A stretch of DNA of 64,000 nucleotides, taken from Eumeta japonica (taxonomy: Eukaryota; Arthropoda; Insecta; Lepidoptera; Psychidae). Made by a program: the position numbers and the translations under genes. This document shows, piece by piece, positions 10,339-22,875 of the stretch (positions are counted from its first letter, which is position 1; each line of letters begins with the position of its first letter). Where the stretch lies: the NCBI GenBank assembly GCA_005406025.1, contig BGZK01000489.1, forward strand, positions 62,001 to 126,000, written 5' to 3'. The notes under the pieces are model-generated. The model searched no databases and had not been told where the DNA came from. It saw only the letters and a list, made by a program, of their open reading frames with translations.

Positions 10339-11641
10339 GTTGTATAAATTTATAAACAAAATAGATGTGTCTAATAAAAATAACCTTTACAATGCAGATA
10401 CTAGTATTCTAAGATAGTTCTATTCCCTGTTTACTAGCGTAAAAAAATTGGGTGCGTGTACTTATGTACGCGCGTGAGAAGTTATTCTTCTTTGGTATCA
10501 TTAAAAACGAGCCCAAACTCGATGGGGTTGCGTCGTTTAATTACGGAGTTCCTATGGCCACCTTCCAGCTCCATCATCAGATCAGCCCTATGTCATAATA
10601 ATATTGCACTGTCGATTCGAAGCGGGCAGCTTCAACCTGTTAATTTTGTGTTACACAATCTTAAAATTTCACTTGCATCATTTTTTCATAACGCGCCCAA
10701 AGAAGTACCTATAACTTCAATAATTTTCAACTAAAGCAATGCGATGCGAGATAATCTAGGATGGGGTAATACGTCGTTTGTAGTTGAACTCTCTTAAGCC
10801 CAAGGTAGGTACGTTCGAATAAAAAATGTATACCCACGAAACTTATTCCTATTCCAAAGAACAATATCACGAAGCCCGTTCGAACGCTAATGAATAATAT
10901 TGAAATTTCCCCGACGATGATGCCGGAAACGATTTCCAATGAAATGGTGAACTCGAACAAGTTCAGACCTTGAAACTTTCGTTGTGCGATTAATTAATTC
11001 AATATTAGTTAAATTAGGTGATGAAATTCTAATCGTTCGATCTGAAATTTTCGCGGATATGTCATCATGTATATATTTTATTTTAATAGGTGTTTGATTA
11101 ATATTTAATTATTTATTATTTTCGTTTTTCACAGTATTTATTTTCGCTGAATTTTGTGTCTGTAAATAAATTTATTTCATACTGTATTAGTTTATTATGT
11201 AAAATCATCCGCCTATATTGACATTGTACAATTTCGAAGCGATATTTTAGGTTCGTTCTCAGTGTCATGAATAAACAAGGCTATCTCTATTATGTAACAA
11301 AGTTGAGATTAATCTCTGAAATGTGACGTTAGGGGGATAAGCCCAAACTATGTCTTAAAATAATCAGAAGCTCTCCTCGGAGACGCGTTTGTTATGATAA
11401 TGTCACGAAGTTAGCGTATCTTGGCAGATGTGACGGGCCGAAAGGAAATTTTTTTATGGTTATACGGTACGGTCAGAATGTATAAATTTGGAACAACTAT
11501 TAAAATAATTTGTATCTAAGATAGAAAAAGATGAATAATAAATCTGTAAAAAGACTCCATCTCATATTGTTTATGGACATTTCGTAAAACCTATTCCTAA
11601 CACTTGTAACTGTTTAGAAATGTAAAATGTATAAGGTAAAA

Positions 11642-11895
11642 TGACGAGCCTAGAACTAAAGTGGTCTATGTAATATTTTTACCAAAATCTACTTTTATGC
11701 ATATTTCGACTTAAAAATATAAATTCTATTAAGGCAAAAGTCGTCTATTTTACTGCACAGATGATTTCTACCATAAAAATACATATAATTAAGTTCATAT
11801 AAATCTACAAACCCATAGTAAAGTCAAACGCGTTGCCCCTGTTTTCTCAAAATTTTAATAATGTTACATAGACCACTTTAGTTCTAAGCTCGTCA
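11642..11895. mobile_element. MITE-like element with 33-bp terminal inverted repeats
   Basis: The left arm 11642-11674 begins TGACGAGCCTAGAACTAAAG. The right arm 11863-11895 ends with its complement. The arms agree at 31 of 33 positions. The AT-rich interior (about 190 bases) has no coding frame. Ends TGACG...CGTCA are themselves complementary. No clear target duplication is visible, so the superfamily is open. Confidence 0.75.
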
Positions 11896-12044
11896 AATGG
11901 TATATATGAGTAAAGGGCTGATAAATTTAGCTTTATGAAAATGGGGCGTAGTAGTAACTGAGAACATAATTCGACACGCTTCTATGATGTGGTCTCCATT
12001 ACAATGACCTTCTTAAATGCCGCATCCTAGAATTCGGCAGCTGG

Positions 12045-12230
12045 TACAACGCACGAAAGTACGGTGCTGTGAAGTTAGTCACGAAAGTGATTCAATGGCG
12101 TAAAACGGGAACGCCGGGAAGAAGAAGGAACGGCCGGATACGCATTGCATCATTCGTAGGCAATTCAGAGCGGCAGACTTTGGTGCGTTGTATTGCAGAG
12201 TTTTATAGTAATTATTGCAATATTTACTTG
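12045..12230 (+). repeat. Dispersed repeat, copy 2 (partner at 2,906)
   Basis: This is the second copy of the unidentified repeat described at 2906-3080. The open frame 12069-12293 (MKLVTKVIQWRKTGTPGRRR...) lies in it. Because the matching part of copy 1 is also readable as a basic peptide, a decayed coding origin is possible but unproven. Confidence 0.5.
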
Positions 12231-12284
12231 ACTTTGTTGTATTGGATTTTCTTCACTCTACTGTCATGTTTCAATTTTTTTATA

Positions 12285-12530
12285 TTAAATTGAAGGGCTT
12301 AAACCTTAAACCTTCTACGGTGGCTCTTGAGCAAGTTGGGAGCCGCTAACGGCGGTGGTTTAAATTTACTTAAGTTATATAAAAGGTCATCGGTTAACTC
12401 ACTTGTAGTAATTAATGGTTCAAACCCGCTATCTTTTAAATGAAAAGCAACGTGTGGATCATCCGGCCATTTCAACTCATCCTTTTATATATTTATCTTT
12501 GTTTGTGTATAAATACATTTTCAATGTTTA
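12285..12530 (-). repeat. tRNA-derived SINE, copy 2
   Basis: The reverse complement aligns with copy 1 (9975-10215) through head and body. The B box reads GGTTTGAACC at 12417-12426. The 3' part (gccgttagcggctcccaac, then ccaccgtagaaggtttaagg) is shared with copy 3 at 32,870. It ends in an A/T-rich tail near 12,285. Confidence 0.65.
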
Positions 12531-14749
12531 CACAAAAATCGATTTTAATTATCATGAAACGCATGCATAGTATAGTATATAAAAATAATTAAAAATGCTT
12601 AGATAATGCTTTGAACCAATAAACAGAATTGAACGATCTAAATTATTAATTTAATGCGTACGCCATGTAATAAGACTTGTTTAATTAAATACGTTTCGGT
12701 CACACTGGAGTTGACGACGTTATAATGTGACTTTTATTAATTAATTTCGAATACACGCAGGTGACACGTTCTCATTTGGGAAATAAGCAACTAAAATTAC
12801 CGTGCGTATTTGAAATTGAGGTTCGATGGTATTTGGTATAATGTGCGATATTACCTACCTAATACAAATAAATGTTTTTAATTTTAAGCCTTGCTTCATA
12901 CTTAAAATAAATCTTCATTATAATAAAATAATGTTCGATTCTTGTTAATGTCCAAAACTTGTAAAATTTTTATGAAACCTCAGTTTTTTTTCTTAATGTT
13001 AGGAAAGTGCCCGATGTTATTACGTATTAAAAACAAAAAGGTCATTTAGTGATCACGATAATAGTAAAGATATTAAAAACGCATACTTTAGCACGCGCGC
13101 TAACTTGCAGGTTTTTAGCGTTTTTGGATAATTAACGCTCTATCTTTCTTTTCCATAAATAAATCTATTGTCACGTTATTAATTTTTCTAAGTCGAGTAA
13201 TTTAATAAGGCGCAGTCGCCAATAGTAGTTAAGGCGGCAAGTCTAAATTTCTTTTGTGAGATCTGAAATATTATTTACATATAGAAATAATTCTCTTAAC
13301 AGCCATTCATTAACATGACCCTGTACATTGTAATTTTTATGTTCTGTTGAAATTATTTTATAAATGTAGATTATTCAAATAGAAATTTGTATAAAAATAA
13401 TTCTCGTATAACTATTACAAATTAAGTTATATATTTCATAATTAACTTAATCTGTATGAATATAAAAATGTAGGCATTAACAAAAGTAGTATAAAAAACA
13501 ATTCAGCTTCCCGGTCTACCTTTCATCTTCTGTCCTATATTATTAGGCACATTTTCAATTCAAATGTGCAAGAGGGCGACAACTGAGGGTTTAGGACAGA
13601 GATAGATGGAGTTGAACAAATCTAATTTCTCTGGAACGGGTACAAGTTTTTCTTTAAGATGCTGTCCACGTTTTGAGAATTACCTTCCAAAAATAGGTAT
13701 TATCTAAGATTCGAAATGTAGGCTTTTCGTTTTCCTTTTTTTTCAATAATTTTAAAAGATCTGAAAATGTATTTAATTTATCTAGCTGTAGAGCTAATAT
13801 AGCTGCAATTTATATCTATGCCAAACAGAGATCAGGCTTAAAAAAAATTTCACTAAAGGTTTAGTGACAAGTTTGAAATAATATTTATACAGGTTTTTTA
13901 TAAACGGTTTTATTTAGCTTGCTCTGCTTGTGTTTTGGGTCAAATTGACTAATTAAAATTGAACCTCCTTCTCGTTGAGCGATTTATCTCAAATTTGGTA
14001 CAGGTTACGATACGCCTATTTTTTGTGTTGTCTGATAAATACCCTAGATCGATGAGGAAAATGGTGTGTTGACTGGTACCTAAGATGTACCTAATCATTT
14101 ATTAGCGTTTAGTACATTATTCACATAATTGTTTTCAATAAAACCGTTTAACTTCATTTTTTCTAGTATTTCTCTTTTAAGAAACTATTTAACTCGAGCT
14201 ATGAAATTAATAATGTGTAGGCGCGTATGTACATACACATTTATTTAATTAATTCCTAAAGTTAACACACACACACACATTTTTTTTAATTAGCTCCTAA
14301 AGTTAAATCAGAAGTCTCCGCTGATTGTACAGTGCGCACTCTTACCGAAAGTGTTATAGCTTCGATTTGGGTGGAGCACATCTATCAATCGGGCCGGGCC
14401 AATATCCGGGGCGAGCGCTGCGTGCGTTTCCGCAACCACTGTCGAATTACCGACCATCTACGCTTTAGGAATTTGTGTATTATAGTATCTAAGTAGAGTA
14501 TTGACCTGTTATGGTGTTTCACTATCGGATTTTTTTATTAACTATTCCGACGCTAACTATACTTTAATACTATAATATATCTTGGGACGCCGCGTACGGA
14601 AGCTGTATAGCATATTGATTTTGAGTGTTAATCACACATTACAACGAAGTATCAATTGTAAGAATATCGAGCAACGGTGAAGAAGTTATTATATTATAAA
14701 ATTATTTAAATGTTGTGGTGTGCAAACATGATTGTTCGTACTCACACTT

Positions 14750-14752
<3 letters not shown>
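12531..14752. other. AT-rich stretch, no gene seen
   Basis: No coding motif on either strand. Minor structures are an 8-bp hairpin gcacattt/aaatgtgc at 13547-13569 and a short CA run near 14,268. Confidence 0.35.

Positions 14753-14789
<37 letters not shown>
14753..14789 (+). repeat. (AC)n microsatellite
   Basis: About 18 uninterrupted AC units followed by a short TATATGTATATA. Confidence 0.95.
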
Positions 14790-14794
<5 letters not shown>

Positions 14795-15942
14795 GTATAT
14801 AACAGGTGAGGTAATAAATAATACACAATAATAGCTTAACAAATGATATACGATACCTCATCATAATACATACGTGAACGGTTACTATGTAATTATTATT
14901 GTTAACTATTATTATATTATACGTAATACATTTATCGTGTTTGAGGTGACCGCATTTATGTATGTTTGTAAGAATGTCTATTCTTTGGCGTATTCTTCAA
15001 CTTGAACGTTTTACGATTGTAAACTGTTTAAACGCGACTCAATCTACGTTTAATCTAGATACTTCTGAATAAAATTAAAATTGTTATACTGGAACGTCAT
15101 TCAACGCGTGACAGCTGTCGAACGAGCCGCATGTATTATTTTAGTCGTGTTTAAATGTAGCCTACGATAAAGTAAAACAAAGATATCTAATCGTCATACA
15201 TCGCCGTCCCAAAATCACGATCTTTGACTTTCGTCGGGTATCCTTGTAATTAGTCGTAAATGTCATTCTATTTATCTTTCCCACGCTGGGCAGACGTATC
15301 GTTCGCTCTCTTCTAAACACGTACACTAGTTTAATTTGTGGCGCACATATTTTATTACTGACGAATGACGGCCGGTGCAGCTTAAATCATTATGAATAGC
15401 GGCTATTTAATGCAATAGAAGAAAAGTTAAACTACAATAATTAATTATTGTATGATAAGGTTTTGTATAAGGTGAATAACACTCATTTTAGATTGTACAG
15501 AATACGACTTATTGAAACAACTACTTAAAATCAAACTTAAAATTTAAACTGTTTTTATTTTGTAGGTTAATCTTTTCAAGTATGTCATTACATGTTTTTT
15601 AGAATTAACTTCTCGTTCAGAAGACAGTTTTCCTTCAAGAATAACGAGGGCAGCTTGCGGCCCTCAAGTTTTTTGCTCGTTCTGTCCTCAAATTTTATAA
15701 TAAGTAATATAAAGATTCTTTTATACACAATGTACACAGCAGTTAATGTCTACGCTAGACATTGACAAAAGGAGACGTCCAAGAGCAAAACATAGTTAGG
15801 TCGATTTTTGTCTTTTGTAACTGATATTTTTCAAATTCTTACTTAGGAATAATTTTTAATTGAAAATGTTATGCATTGTCGTCGGCGAACCCTATGACGT
15901 GCTCGTGTGGCGCTTAATGGCATATTATTGCTTCATTAATCG
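14790..15942. other. AT-rich stretch, no gene seen
   Basis: No open frame with a motif and no clear repeat. Isolated CpG-bearing patches only. Confidence 0.35.
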
Positions 15943-17295
15943 ATCCGTTTCAACCACAGGACGTCCACTACGGGACATAAGTCTCCACTCCACGTTTCCA
16001 CGACGTGAAAATGAATGGTGGGGTCGTTACTAAATCGTTACTCCACCTCGGTCAGTTCATGGTCGCCATTCGAGATACTGTCTTCCCAGCCGTTACGCGC
16101 GATACCACGGCGATCCCTTCTCGTTCATAACTTCCTCGAATTATTTGTAACTGAGTTTTTGCTAGAGCGATGAAGTGCGTTTGCCAATTAAGGTGTATTA
16201 GAATCCAAATACGAGTGCTTGGGCTTGATTGAGGCGAAAATTGGTGCGTTGGAGTATCAAAACCTTCAAGATAAAATCTTAAGTCGAGTGTATTGCAAAG
16301 CATAGTTCATCCCAGGGAATATACATTGCGGTTTATGGAAGCTCCGAGTGACGGTTGATTGACATTTATGTCTGCTGAAATCAGAAGGCGTAGATTGATG
16401 ACTTCCACGTGATTCGAAGTGGTATTTAAGTTGTGAATGTGATTTTCACTCGAGCACCCCGGAAAATAAAGAACTACAGATCCGATAGAACGCATATCTG
16501 AAAAGCGCAAATGCGGCGCGACGTTCGGACTAATCCTATTAACAAAAAGGTTTATGGTGGTGAATTCTACAAAGGCAATACGGGTGTGATAAGCGACAGC
16601 CCGGATAAAATTGGCCATTAAGACAGCCAAAACACTATCTCTAGTTTGGTATCAAAGCATTGAGCTTAATAATCAGTATATAAGTAAAGTCGGTGTAGCA
16701 GTCCGTGTTATAGTTTGGTCAGTTTGGTACAACTTAAAATTAGTTCAAGAAATTATCGTTGGCAGAAATTTTAGAGGTCAAATTTAATCGTCGTATGATG
16801 CCAATGGACACCTGAATGTCCAGTGTTCAGGTTTTCTTTCATAGAAAGCTCACGTGCATTTAGAGGTGAAGAACCGCGAGCTGAGTAAAAGCGCCGCTGT
16901 CCTAAACACATCTTCACATTCTCCAATTGTTTAAAGGGACGATATGAACGACAATTAACTATAAGAACTGATTCACATTGAAATTGATTGCTTTCTGAAC
17001 GTTGAATGATACCAAAAGCTGACTTAATAACTTAACGTATAGCATATCTAATGTGTGTTTAAAAAAAACCTGCGCGACATATACGTCAGCGAGGTGACGT
17101 ACATGTTAAGCATATTCATGTCGGTCCAATGGATCACGAGCGATTGTATGATAATCATTTGTAATCTCTAAAAGTTGAATTACGTTTCGTGCTTTTCTTT
17201 CTCGAAAGATGTTAGGGAGTAAGTCATCTTTTGATTGTTCGAAATGTTTGAGTGGTGTAACATCAGGCTGGCGAAAATATTGAAGGTACTCCATC
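15943..17295 (-). pseudogene. Decayed coding remnants, probably a retrotransposon
   Basis: Base composition is less AT-rich than the flanks. Three minus-strand frames run in series: 17294-17106 (62 codons, charged), 16630-16307 (107 codons) and 16303-16052 (83 codons). The middle one contains ISPNVAPHLRFSDMRSIGSV, which loosely resembles the integrase block 'PP.APHFGGSWERMVRSIKSV' of BEL/Pao elements. The minus-strand end near 15,950-16,020 ('gtggagtggagacttatgtc', 'gtagtggacgtcctgtgg') resembles a common lepidopteran retrotransposon tail. The two hints point to different element types. I cannot name it and do not regard it as a host gene. Confidence 0.35.
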
Positions 17296-17691
17296 GTAGA
17301 GGGTACCTTCTAAATAGGAGTAACCACAACGTTGAGATCTTTAAAAGCATTAGCTGTAAAGCCTTTGACTGGATTTCAGTCAGCTTTGGTTCGAAAATTC
17401 AATAATTTAATCATAGTCAGCTTTAGCTGATAGGGGTCTAATAATACTGGTCATTGTTTGCAGTTAGTATGGGGAGTATCTCTAAAGCAGACATGGCGTC
17501 AGCTGCAAGTCCCTGAAAATACTTACCCTGTGCGCGAGGGTTTCTTTTAACTTCGTCTGTTTTGCATAGGCCAAGGGCACAACTCGGACGTAACTCGGTA
17601 AACTAAAGTCAGCTGTTACTTTAGCTATAACTCGAAATATATATTTTTATTGTATAATGATACGCTTGTGTCAGTCTTCATAAGTGTTCCT

Positions 17692-17757
17692 TAGAAAATA
17701 ATCGTAATGAATGATAATAAATTATAATTTATTATCATTCATTATAATTATTTTCTA
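17692..17757. repeat. 66-bp near-perfect AT-rich palindrome
   Basis: The inner 38 bases (17706-17743) are a perfect palindrome with no loop. Outer arms continue to 17692 and 17757 with a two-base mismatch (CG against TA). It could extrude as a cruciform, or be a small foldback element. Confidence 0.9.
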
Positions 17758-20700
17758 TTGATAATTATCAACATGCATTAAAACCTACTTCATGAAAAAA
17801 CCTATTATTGCATTAATATATATTTAAACGGCGATAACGTTTGGGAATTGATGTAATAATTTCTATATCACATAAAAAAATAAGTTTGAAAAAGATTCTT
17901 ACCAGTTAATTTCCTTCTTGTAATTCCGAACAAGTTTTTTAACTCTCAATAAGTGTATTCGCTATGTACACACGACATTAACGCCGTATAGTGTCCTCAA
18001 CTTTTTGAGATTTATTGAATATTTATATGGTTATTAAATAATAAAAGCAATGTTTAATATTCTATAATTAATGATTAAAGAGTTGATTGTTATTAGTAAT
18101 GAATACTTCTGTTTCTAAAACACAACTATAACTAAACAGAAACAATATCTCCTTGTTTTGTTTTATTTTTCAAAATGAAAATGATGTGTTATTGCTATTT
18201 TTACTATAGCCAGTACAGTTTAATTATTTGTACATTACTCAATTTACAATCATTTTCATTTCGTACAACAATAATAATTATCTGTCTATATCTCTGGCTA
18301 TTAAATGATTAACTGATCTCGATTTTACAGTCAATCGGGTGTTACTATTTCCTGTATCAGACACATCAACTTGAACGAAATAAACTCTTCTCGAGCAATA
18401 ACGACAACAATGTTTGCTGTCGATCTAAGAACTATTTTTGGAATCGGTGTGTCAAATAATACAATGATCTCTATTATTGCTGAAACAATTACAAATTTAA
18501 ATACTGCGGCTTGCGTAATATGTAAGACAGTTTGTCAAAAAAAAAAAAAAAAATTAAAAATTCATTACGGCAGCGGCTAAAGTTTTGTAAAATTCATCAA
18601 AATATCCTTGAAGTTGTGGTTCTGTAAAGACCGAAACGGCCCTGTGTAACCAACGTGCCCTGACATTTACTTATCTCGGATACTTTTACTTTATTTAGCT
18701 GTTTATTTGTGTATTCTTTTTTAGATTCCAATCGTAAATATTGTGCCTTATTTCGATAATGTTGAAAATTATACTGAAGTATCAAACAAAATTTACCCCA
18801 CATTTACTGTATTTCCCGATTTCTTCCTTAGTGAATGTTGCCATCGAATGTACATATTTCCATACATTTCCTATGTAGCGAATAAAAATGTCATACATAT
18901 AGTGAAAACGGTTTCGTTTTGCTTAAGACATGAAAAATAAATAAAAAAATACATAATAGTAGTAATAAAAAATTGAATTGCAAATTTAAAGGAATTAAAA
19001 TATAAATAAAAAACATAAATAACTATTTCAAGAACATAGAAACAAAATACAGAAGGGATTAGTTTAAAAAATATTATGACATTATACACAATCAACTAGT
19101 TTATGGGTCAAACATACCTTTAGTATATTATGACTTATGAAATCTGTGAAAATAATGAAAAAACATAATTTATTTATACTGTACATATTATGTAACCAAA
19201 CCATTCAGGACACAATGACGTTTGTAAGTATTATAAGTTATCTTACGTAATATCGAAAGGTTCAAGAAAGAATTTATAATTCCTTATTTCGAATTTATTC
19301 ATAACGAATTACAAAAATGTTGTCCGTAACTTTAAGTACAGTTAAATATAACAAACAATCTGCAATCAAGATCGAAGCTATTCATAACAGTTTACTTACA
19401 AAGTCCATTGAAATTCCTATTCACAAGTAGGGTTAACAATATTATGCATTAGTAAAAATAAAACAGCTTATAATCTGGATACAAAAATAAATTAATTTAA
19501 AGAATACTCGGAAAATTGAACACACCATTAAATATTTCTTGTTAAATGTTCTTGTGTCAATGATAATTGTCCAATTATCTTGGAATACGATTGACGTTAG
19601 CTGACGGTTGACATCTAGCTAACGTGAATCACTACATTTAGTTTTCTATTCTATGAGCGTTCACGACATTTCTCTAGGCATGCAGAACTTCTGTACGTTC
19701 CGTTATAGATGATAAGCCCAATAACCTTATATTACAGCGACATAAAAAACTAAGTGAATCCCTCTACCGCTGCCCTATTATAACAGCGAATGCTAAAAGG
19801 GACTAACCACCTTAACTTCGTTACGTCATTGAACGCGGAACAAGATTCCATCCCTCTTAAAACAAGTAAATCCCGTTTGATGAGAGGCCATCCTATTACA
19901 AGTTGATGTCCGATGATGAAATAAAGGGAATCTGCAAAGGAAAACGTAATCTCCCAAACTGCACACATTTTCTTTAATAGAAACTTCTGGGTCATTCCAT
20001 TCCGAGTACGAGATAAATTTTTATGGTAGAGTAAATATTTTCCAATTACGTCCTCATTTTTATTATCTCAGCGATAGTTTTATTTTATTGGAAGGGATGA
20101 CTATAAAAGTTAGGTGAATCAATACTCGCGATATTTCTATTATGTACATATTTATTGGTAGTTGGATATACGTAATGTTTGAGATTTTGAATTCTATAAA
20201 ATAAGTATTTTTAAGTCATCTTTTTTGCTTTCTATGTTATAGAGACTTTTGCAAATGTTTGTAATAATAATTCGTGTTTAGGAGGACTCAATTATTAATA
20301 CGACGCTATAAAGAGTCCACTTTTGTCTCATTAATGTAAAATGACACGTATAAGTTTTTATTGGTCTTGTCCGATTTTGAAGTACAATAAATATTGTATA
20401 AGAAGACATGGTGCGTTCATAATTGTAATAATAAAACGAATTTAATATACCTACCGAATAAAATACTATTGAACATAATCGGACTTGATTTATTATCTGC
20501 TCGGCCTGAAATCGAAACTAAAACGCTATTTTTTGAACTGAGATATCTATCGAACGTGTTGTTCGATTTTCATCTACTTTGCGGCATTCAACGCAATTTT
20601 TTACGCAAAGAATGTTGACCAATACCAAACATAAATCCAATAAGAACTTTTAAAGTTATTTAATAAAAAATCTTTTTTGCGAATTTTTCGTTAAGGATAT

Positions 20701-20810
20701 CTCTTGAACGAACCATCTTATTTTGATGGAGTTTGCAAAGATTGATGTCGGTGGAGAATTTTAAGTGAAATTTAAAACAAAATTTAAATAAAATATCTTT
20801 TTCAATATAC
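17758..20810. other. AT-rich stretch, no gene seen
   Basis: The plus-strand open frame 18371-18580 is followed by an A16 run. It has no domain I recognise, and it could be a retroposed fragment. A 9-bp hairpin (acgttagct at 19594-19602, inverted at 19617-19625) is present. The open frame at 19750-19995 (-) shows no motif. Confidence 0.3.
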
Positions 20811-20986
20811 AAACGCGCGAACGCGCACATGCGCGCACACGCAAACACGTACACGCACGCACTTACGCACGCATGCACGCACGCACACACAGACACAGAC
20901 ACAAACAGACACATAGACATCCAGACACATACAGACACAGAGACAGATACAGATTCAGACACACACAGACAGGCAGACAGATAGTC

Positions 20987-21025
<39 letters not shown>

Positions 21026-21030
21026 CGCAC
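20811..21030 (+). repeat. Compound microsatellite: CGCA-rich, then CAGA/CA-rich, then GA-rich
   Basis: Alternating purine/pyrimidine CGCA-type units give way to ACACAGAC-type units and then to AGAGAG (about 20,985-21,025). The overlapping long open frames on both strands are products of the repeat and are not genes. Confidence 0.9.
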
Positions 21031-21439
21031 ATATACATATAGACACACAAGCAGACATCATTCGGGAAATGGTCGAAATAGATTCTTAGGACCCTAAAAC
21101 GTCAAATGTGGGACTCTGAAACGTCAAGAAATATTTGAAAAACTCCTACTTGACTAAACTACTACTTTGCAAGTATTTTACGTCGAATAGTTCTGAAAAA
21201 TTACAACGTTGTTTTGGAGGATTTACATATTAATGATATGTATATTTATAATATTAATAGGTTACTAAAAATAATTAACATTGTTTGAAAATTTCTTGTT
21301 TCGTATTCAGATTTCTCAAATATTTTGTCACAATTATACTTTAGTTGCTAAAATAAAAAAATCATAGAAAACATATATTATAATTGATACTTTAAAATAA
21401 AATTTGTATAAATAAACACATCTTTAAAATATTTTCATT

Positions 21440-21940
21440 TATAAATTCTGTCTCTTTTGTCTTTTTTGTCTCTTCCTTTTTTATTTCTACCTTTTTCTAT
21501 TTCATTTCTGTCATCTTTTCGTTCCATCTTTTTTATCTATTTAATTTATTTTGTTTCTTCTATAATAATTTTACTACTTAAATAAGTAGCAAAATTATTA
21601 TCTAGGCACCATTTTCTACCCTAAAAAAATTTTTAGGATTAGAAAATGGAGTCTGTCTTATACTTTGTCTTTTTTTTACATCGATTGCCTATTTTCTCTG
21701 TGTTTTTTGTTTTTTTTCGTATTTCAACTTTTTGAGTAATTTTCTTTCACTACTTTTGTATTACACATTTGTTCCCTCAATCTAGTCTATTCCACCGTTC
21801 TTGGTTTAGTTACTAATTTCTCACATATTTTTCATGTTTAATCAATTTTATTCGATTCCCAATTATATACCTTTTCACTCTTTCCTTCTCACTCCTCATT
21901 GTTTCCTCTCATTTCATATGTCCATCGAAGCTACTTTCAT
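21440..21940 (+). repeat. Pyrimidine-rich low-complexity tract
   Basis: The plus strand is strongly T/C-biased (tctcttttgtcttttttgtc and similar), interrupted at about 21,560-21,650 by two small palindromes. No coding content. Confidence 0.6.
21562..21647. repeat. Two adjacent small palindromes
   Basis: 21562-21601 has 19-base arms with one mismatch around a 2-base centre. 21611-21647 pairs 'attttctaccctaaaaa' with its complement, allowing one extra base. They lie 9 bases apart inside the pyrimidine-rich tract. Confidence 0.8.
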
Positions 21941-22384
21941 AGCGACTTTTTATATTGTTTATAATACATTTTCTTTATTTTATATCTTTTATATGACGTA
22001 GGACCTTTCTTCTATATATCGTATTTCATATTATGGTATATGTTATCCCTATTTACTTTAATATCTGTCACATCTTTCAAATGAGATATCTCTCATCCAT
22101 TGTCCTAGAAAGTTTTCAAGTCGAAACTATTATTCAAATCTCTCATAGATTTTGTTAATATGTGACACAGAAGTCGATTTTTCACATTTCGTGATCTGCT
22201 TCTATTAAAAGCTATTTCGACTTTTTTAAAAATAATATTATAATGAGACGAATAGATGGAAAAAACGATTTGTAGATCAACAATTAAGCAATAAATTTTT
22301 GTGGGTTTGAACAAAATGATAATAATGTATATGCAACAAATAATAAAATATGCAAACAATCGTGTATTAAAATTTATATTCTAA

Positions 22385-22875
22385 TTCGTCGTAACAATTC
22401 CCGCAACCCGGTTGCTTTCCGAGTGAGTTGTCGAATTAAAACGAGAAAATCGAAGTTAGCGATGCGTATACTGTGCATCGGAGAGTTATCTACGTCGTGG
22501 AAACAAGCCAACGCCACAAATCACGGGCGCCCCGGGAGAGCGATACGGGAAGTGGAAGCCTATGTACAGTCGCGTGATTTGCCTTCTAATGTCGGGGCAG
22601 AGCCATATTTTTTTTTATTGTCGTAAAGATGTCAAAGTTACCGGTCTCTCGAAGGTAGATAAGAAAGTTGTAAGGTGGCCGATGAAGGCGCGGGAGCAAC
22701 TCCGTCTATAGATCACGGATAATTGGCGCGACGGGGATGGCGAGGGCGGCGGCGCGCGCGTGACCCGCCCTATCGTCCTATTCATTACGATCTTCATACA
22801 CGAGCCCTGCTGATGGACGTCCGTCCGATCCCCGCCGTTTGCCGATTTGGCGTCTCTATTTCCTGCGGGTGCGTA
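22385..22875. promoter_or_regulatory. GC/CpG-rich island A, possible cis-regulatory element
   Basis: Abrupt rise in C+G and CpG within AT-rich DNA (for example cacgggcgccccgggagagc at about 22,523 and gcgagggcggcggcgcgcgc at about 22,739). Frames 22423-22626 (+) and 22615-22935 (-) are open but have no protein motif, so I read this as non-coding. A CpG-island promoter for an unseen transcript or a conserved enhancer are both possible. Confidence 0.4.

Noticed and set aside
18371..18580. 69-codon frame followed by an A16 run, considered as a processed pseudogene
   Set aside because: The peptide matches nothing I know and the A-run has no adjacent target duplication that I could see; left unassigned.
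20660..21097. Long open frames on both strands (133, 61 and 74 codons; Ser/Leu-, Cys/Val- and Arg/Glu-rich)
   Set aside because: They are translations of the compound microsatellite; residue composition follows the repeat units.
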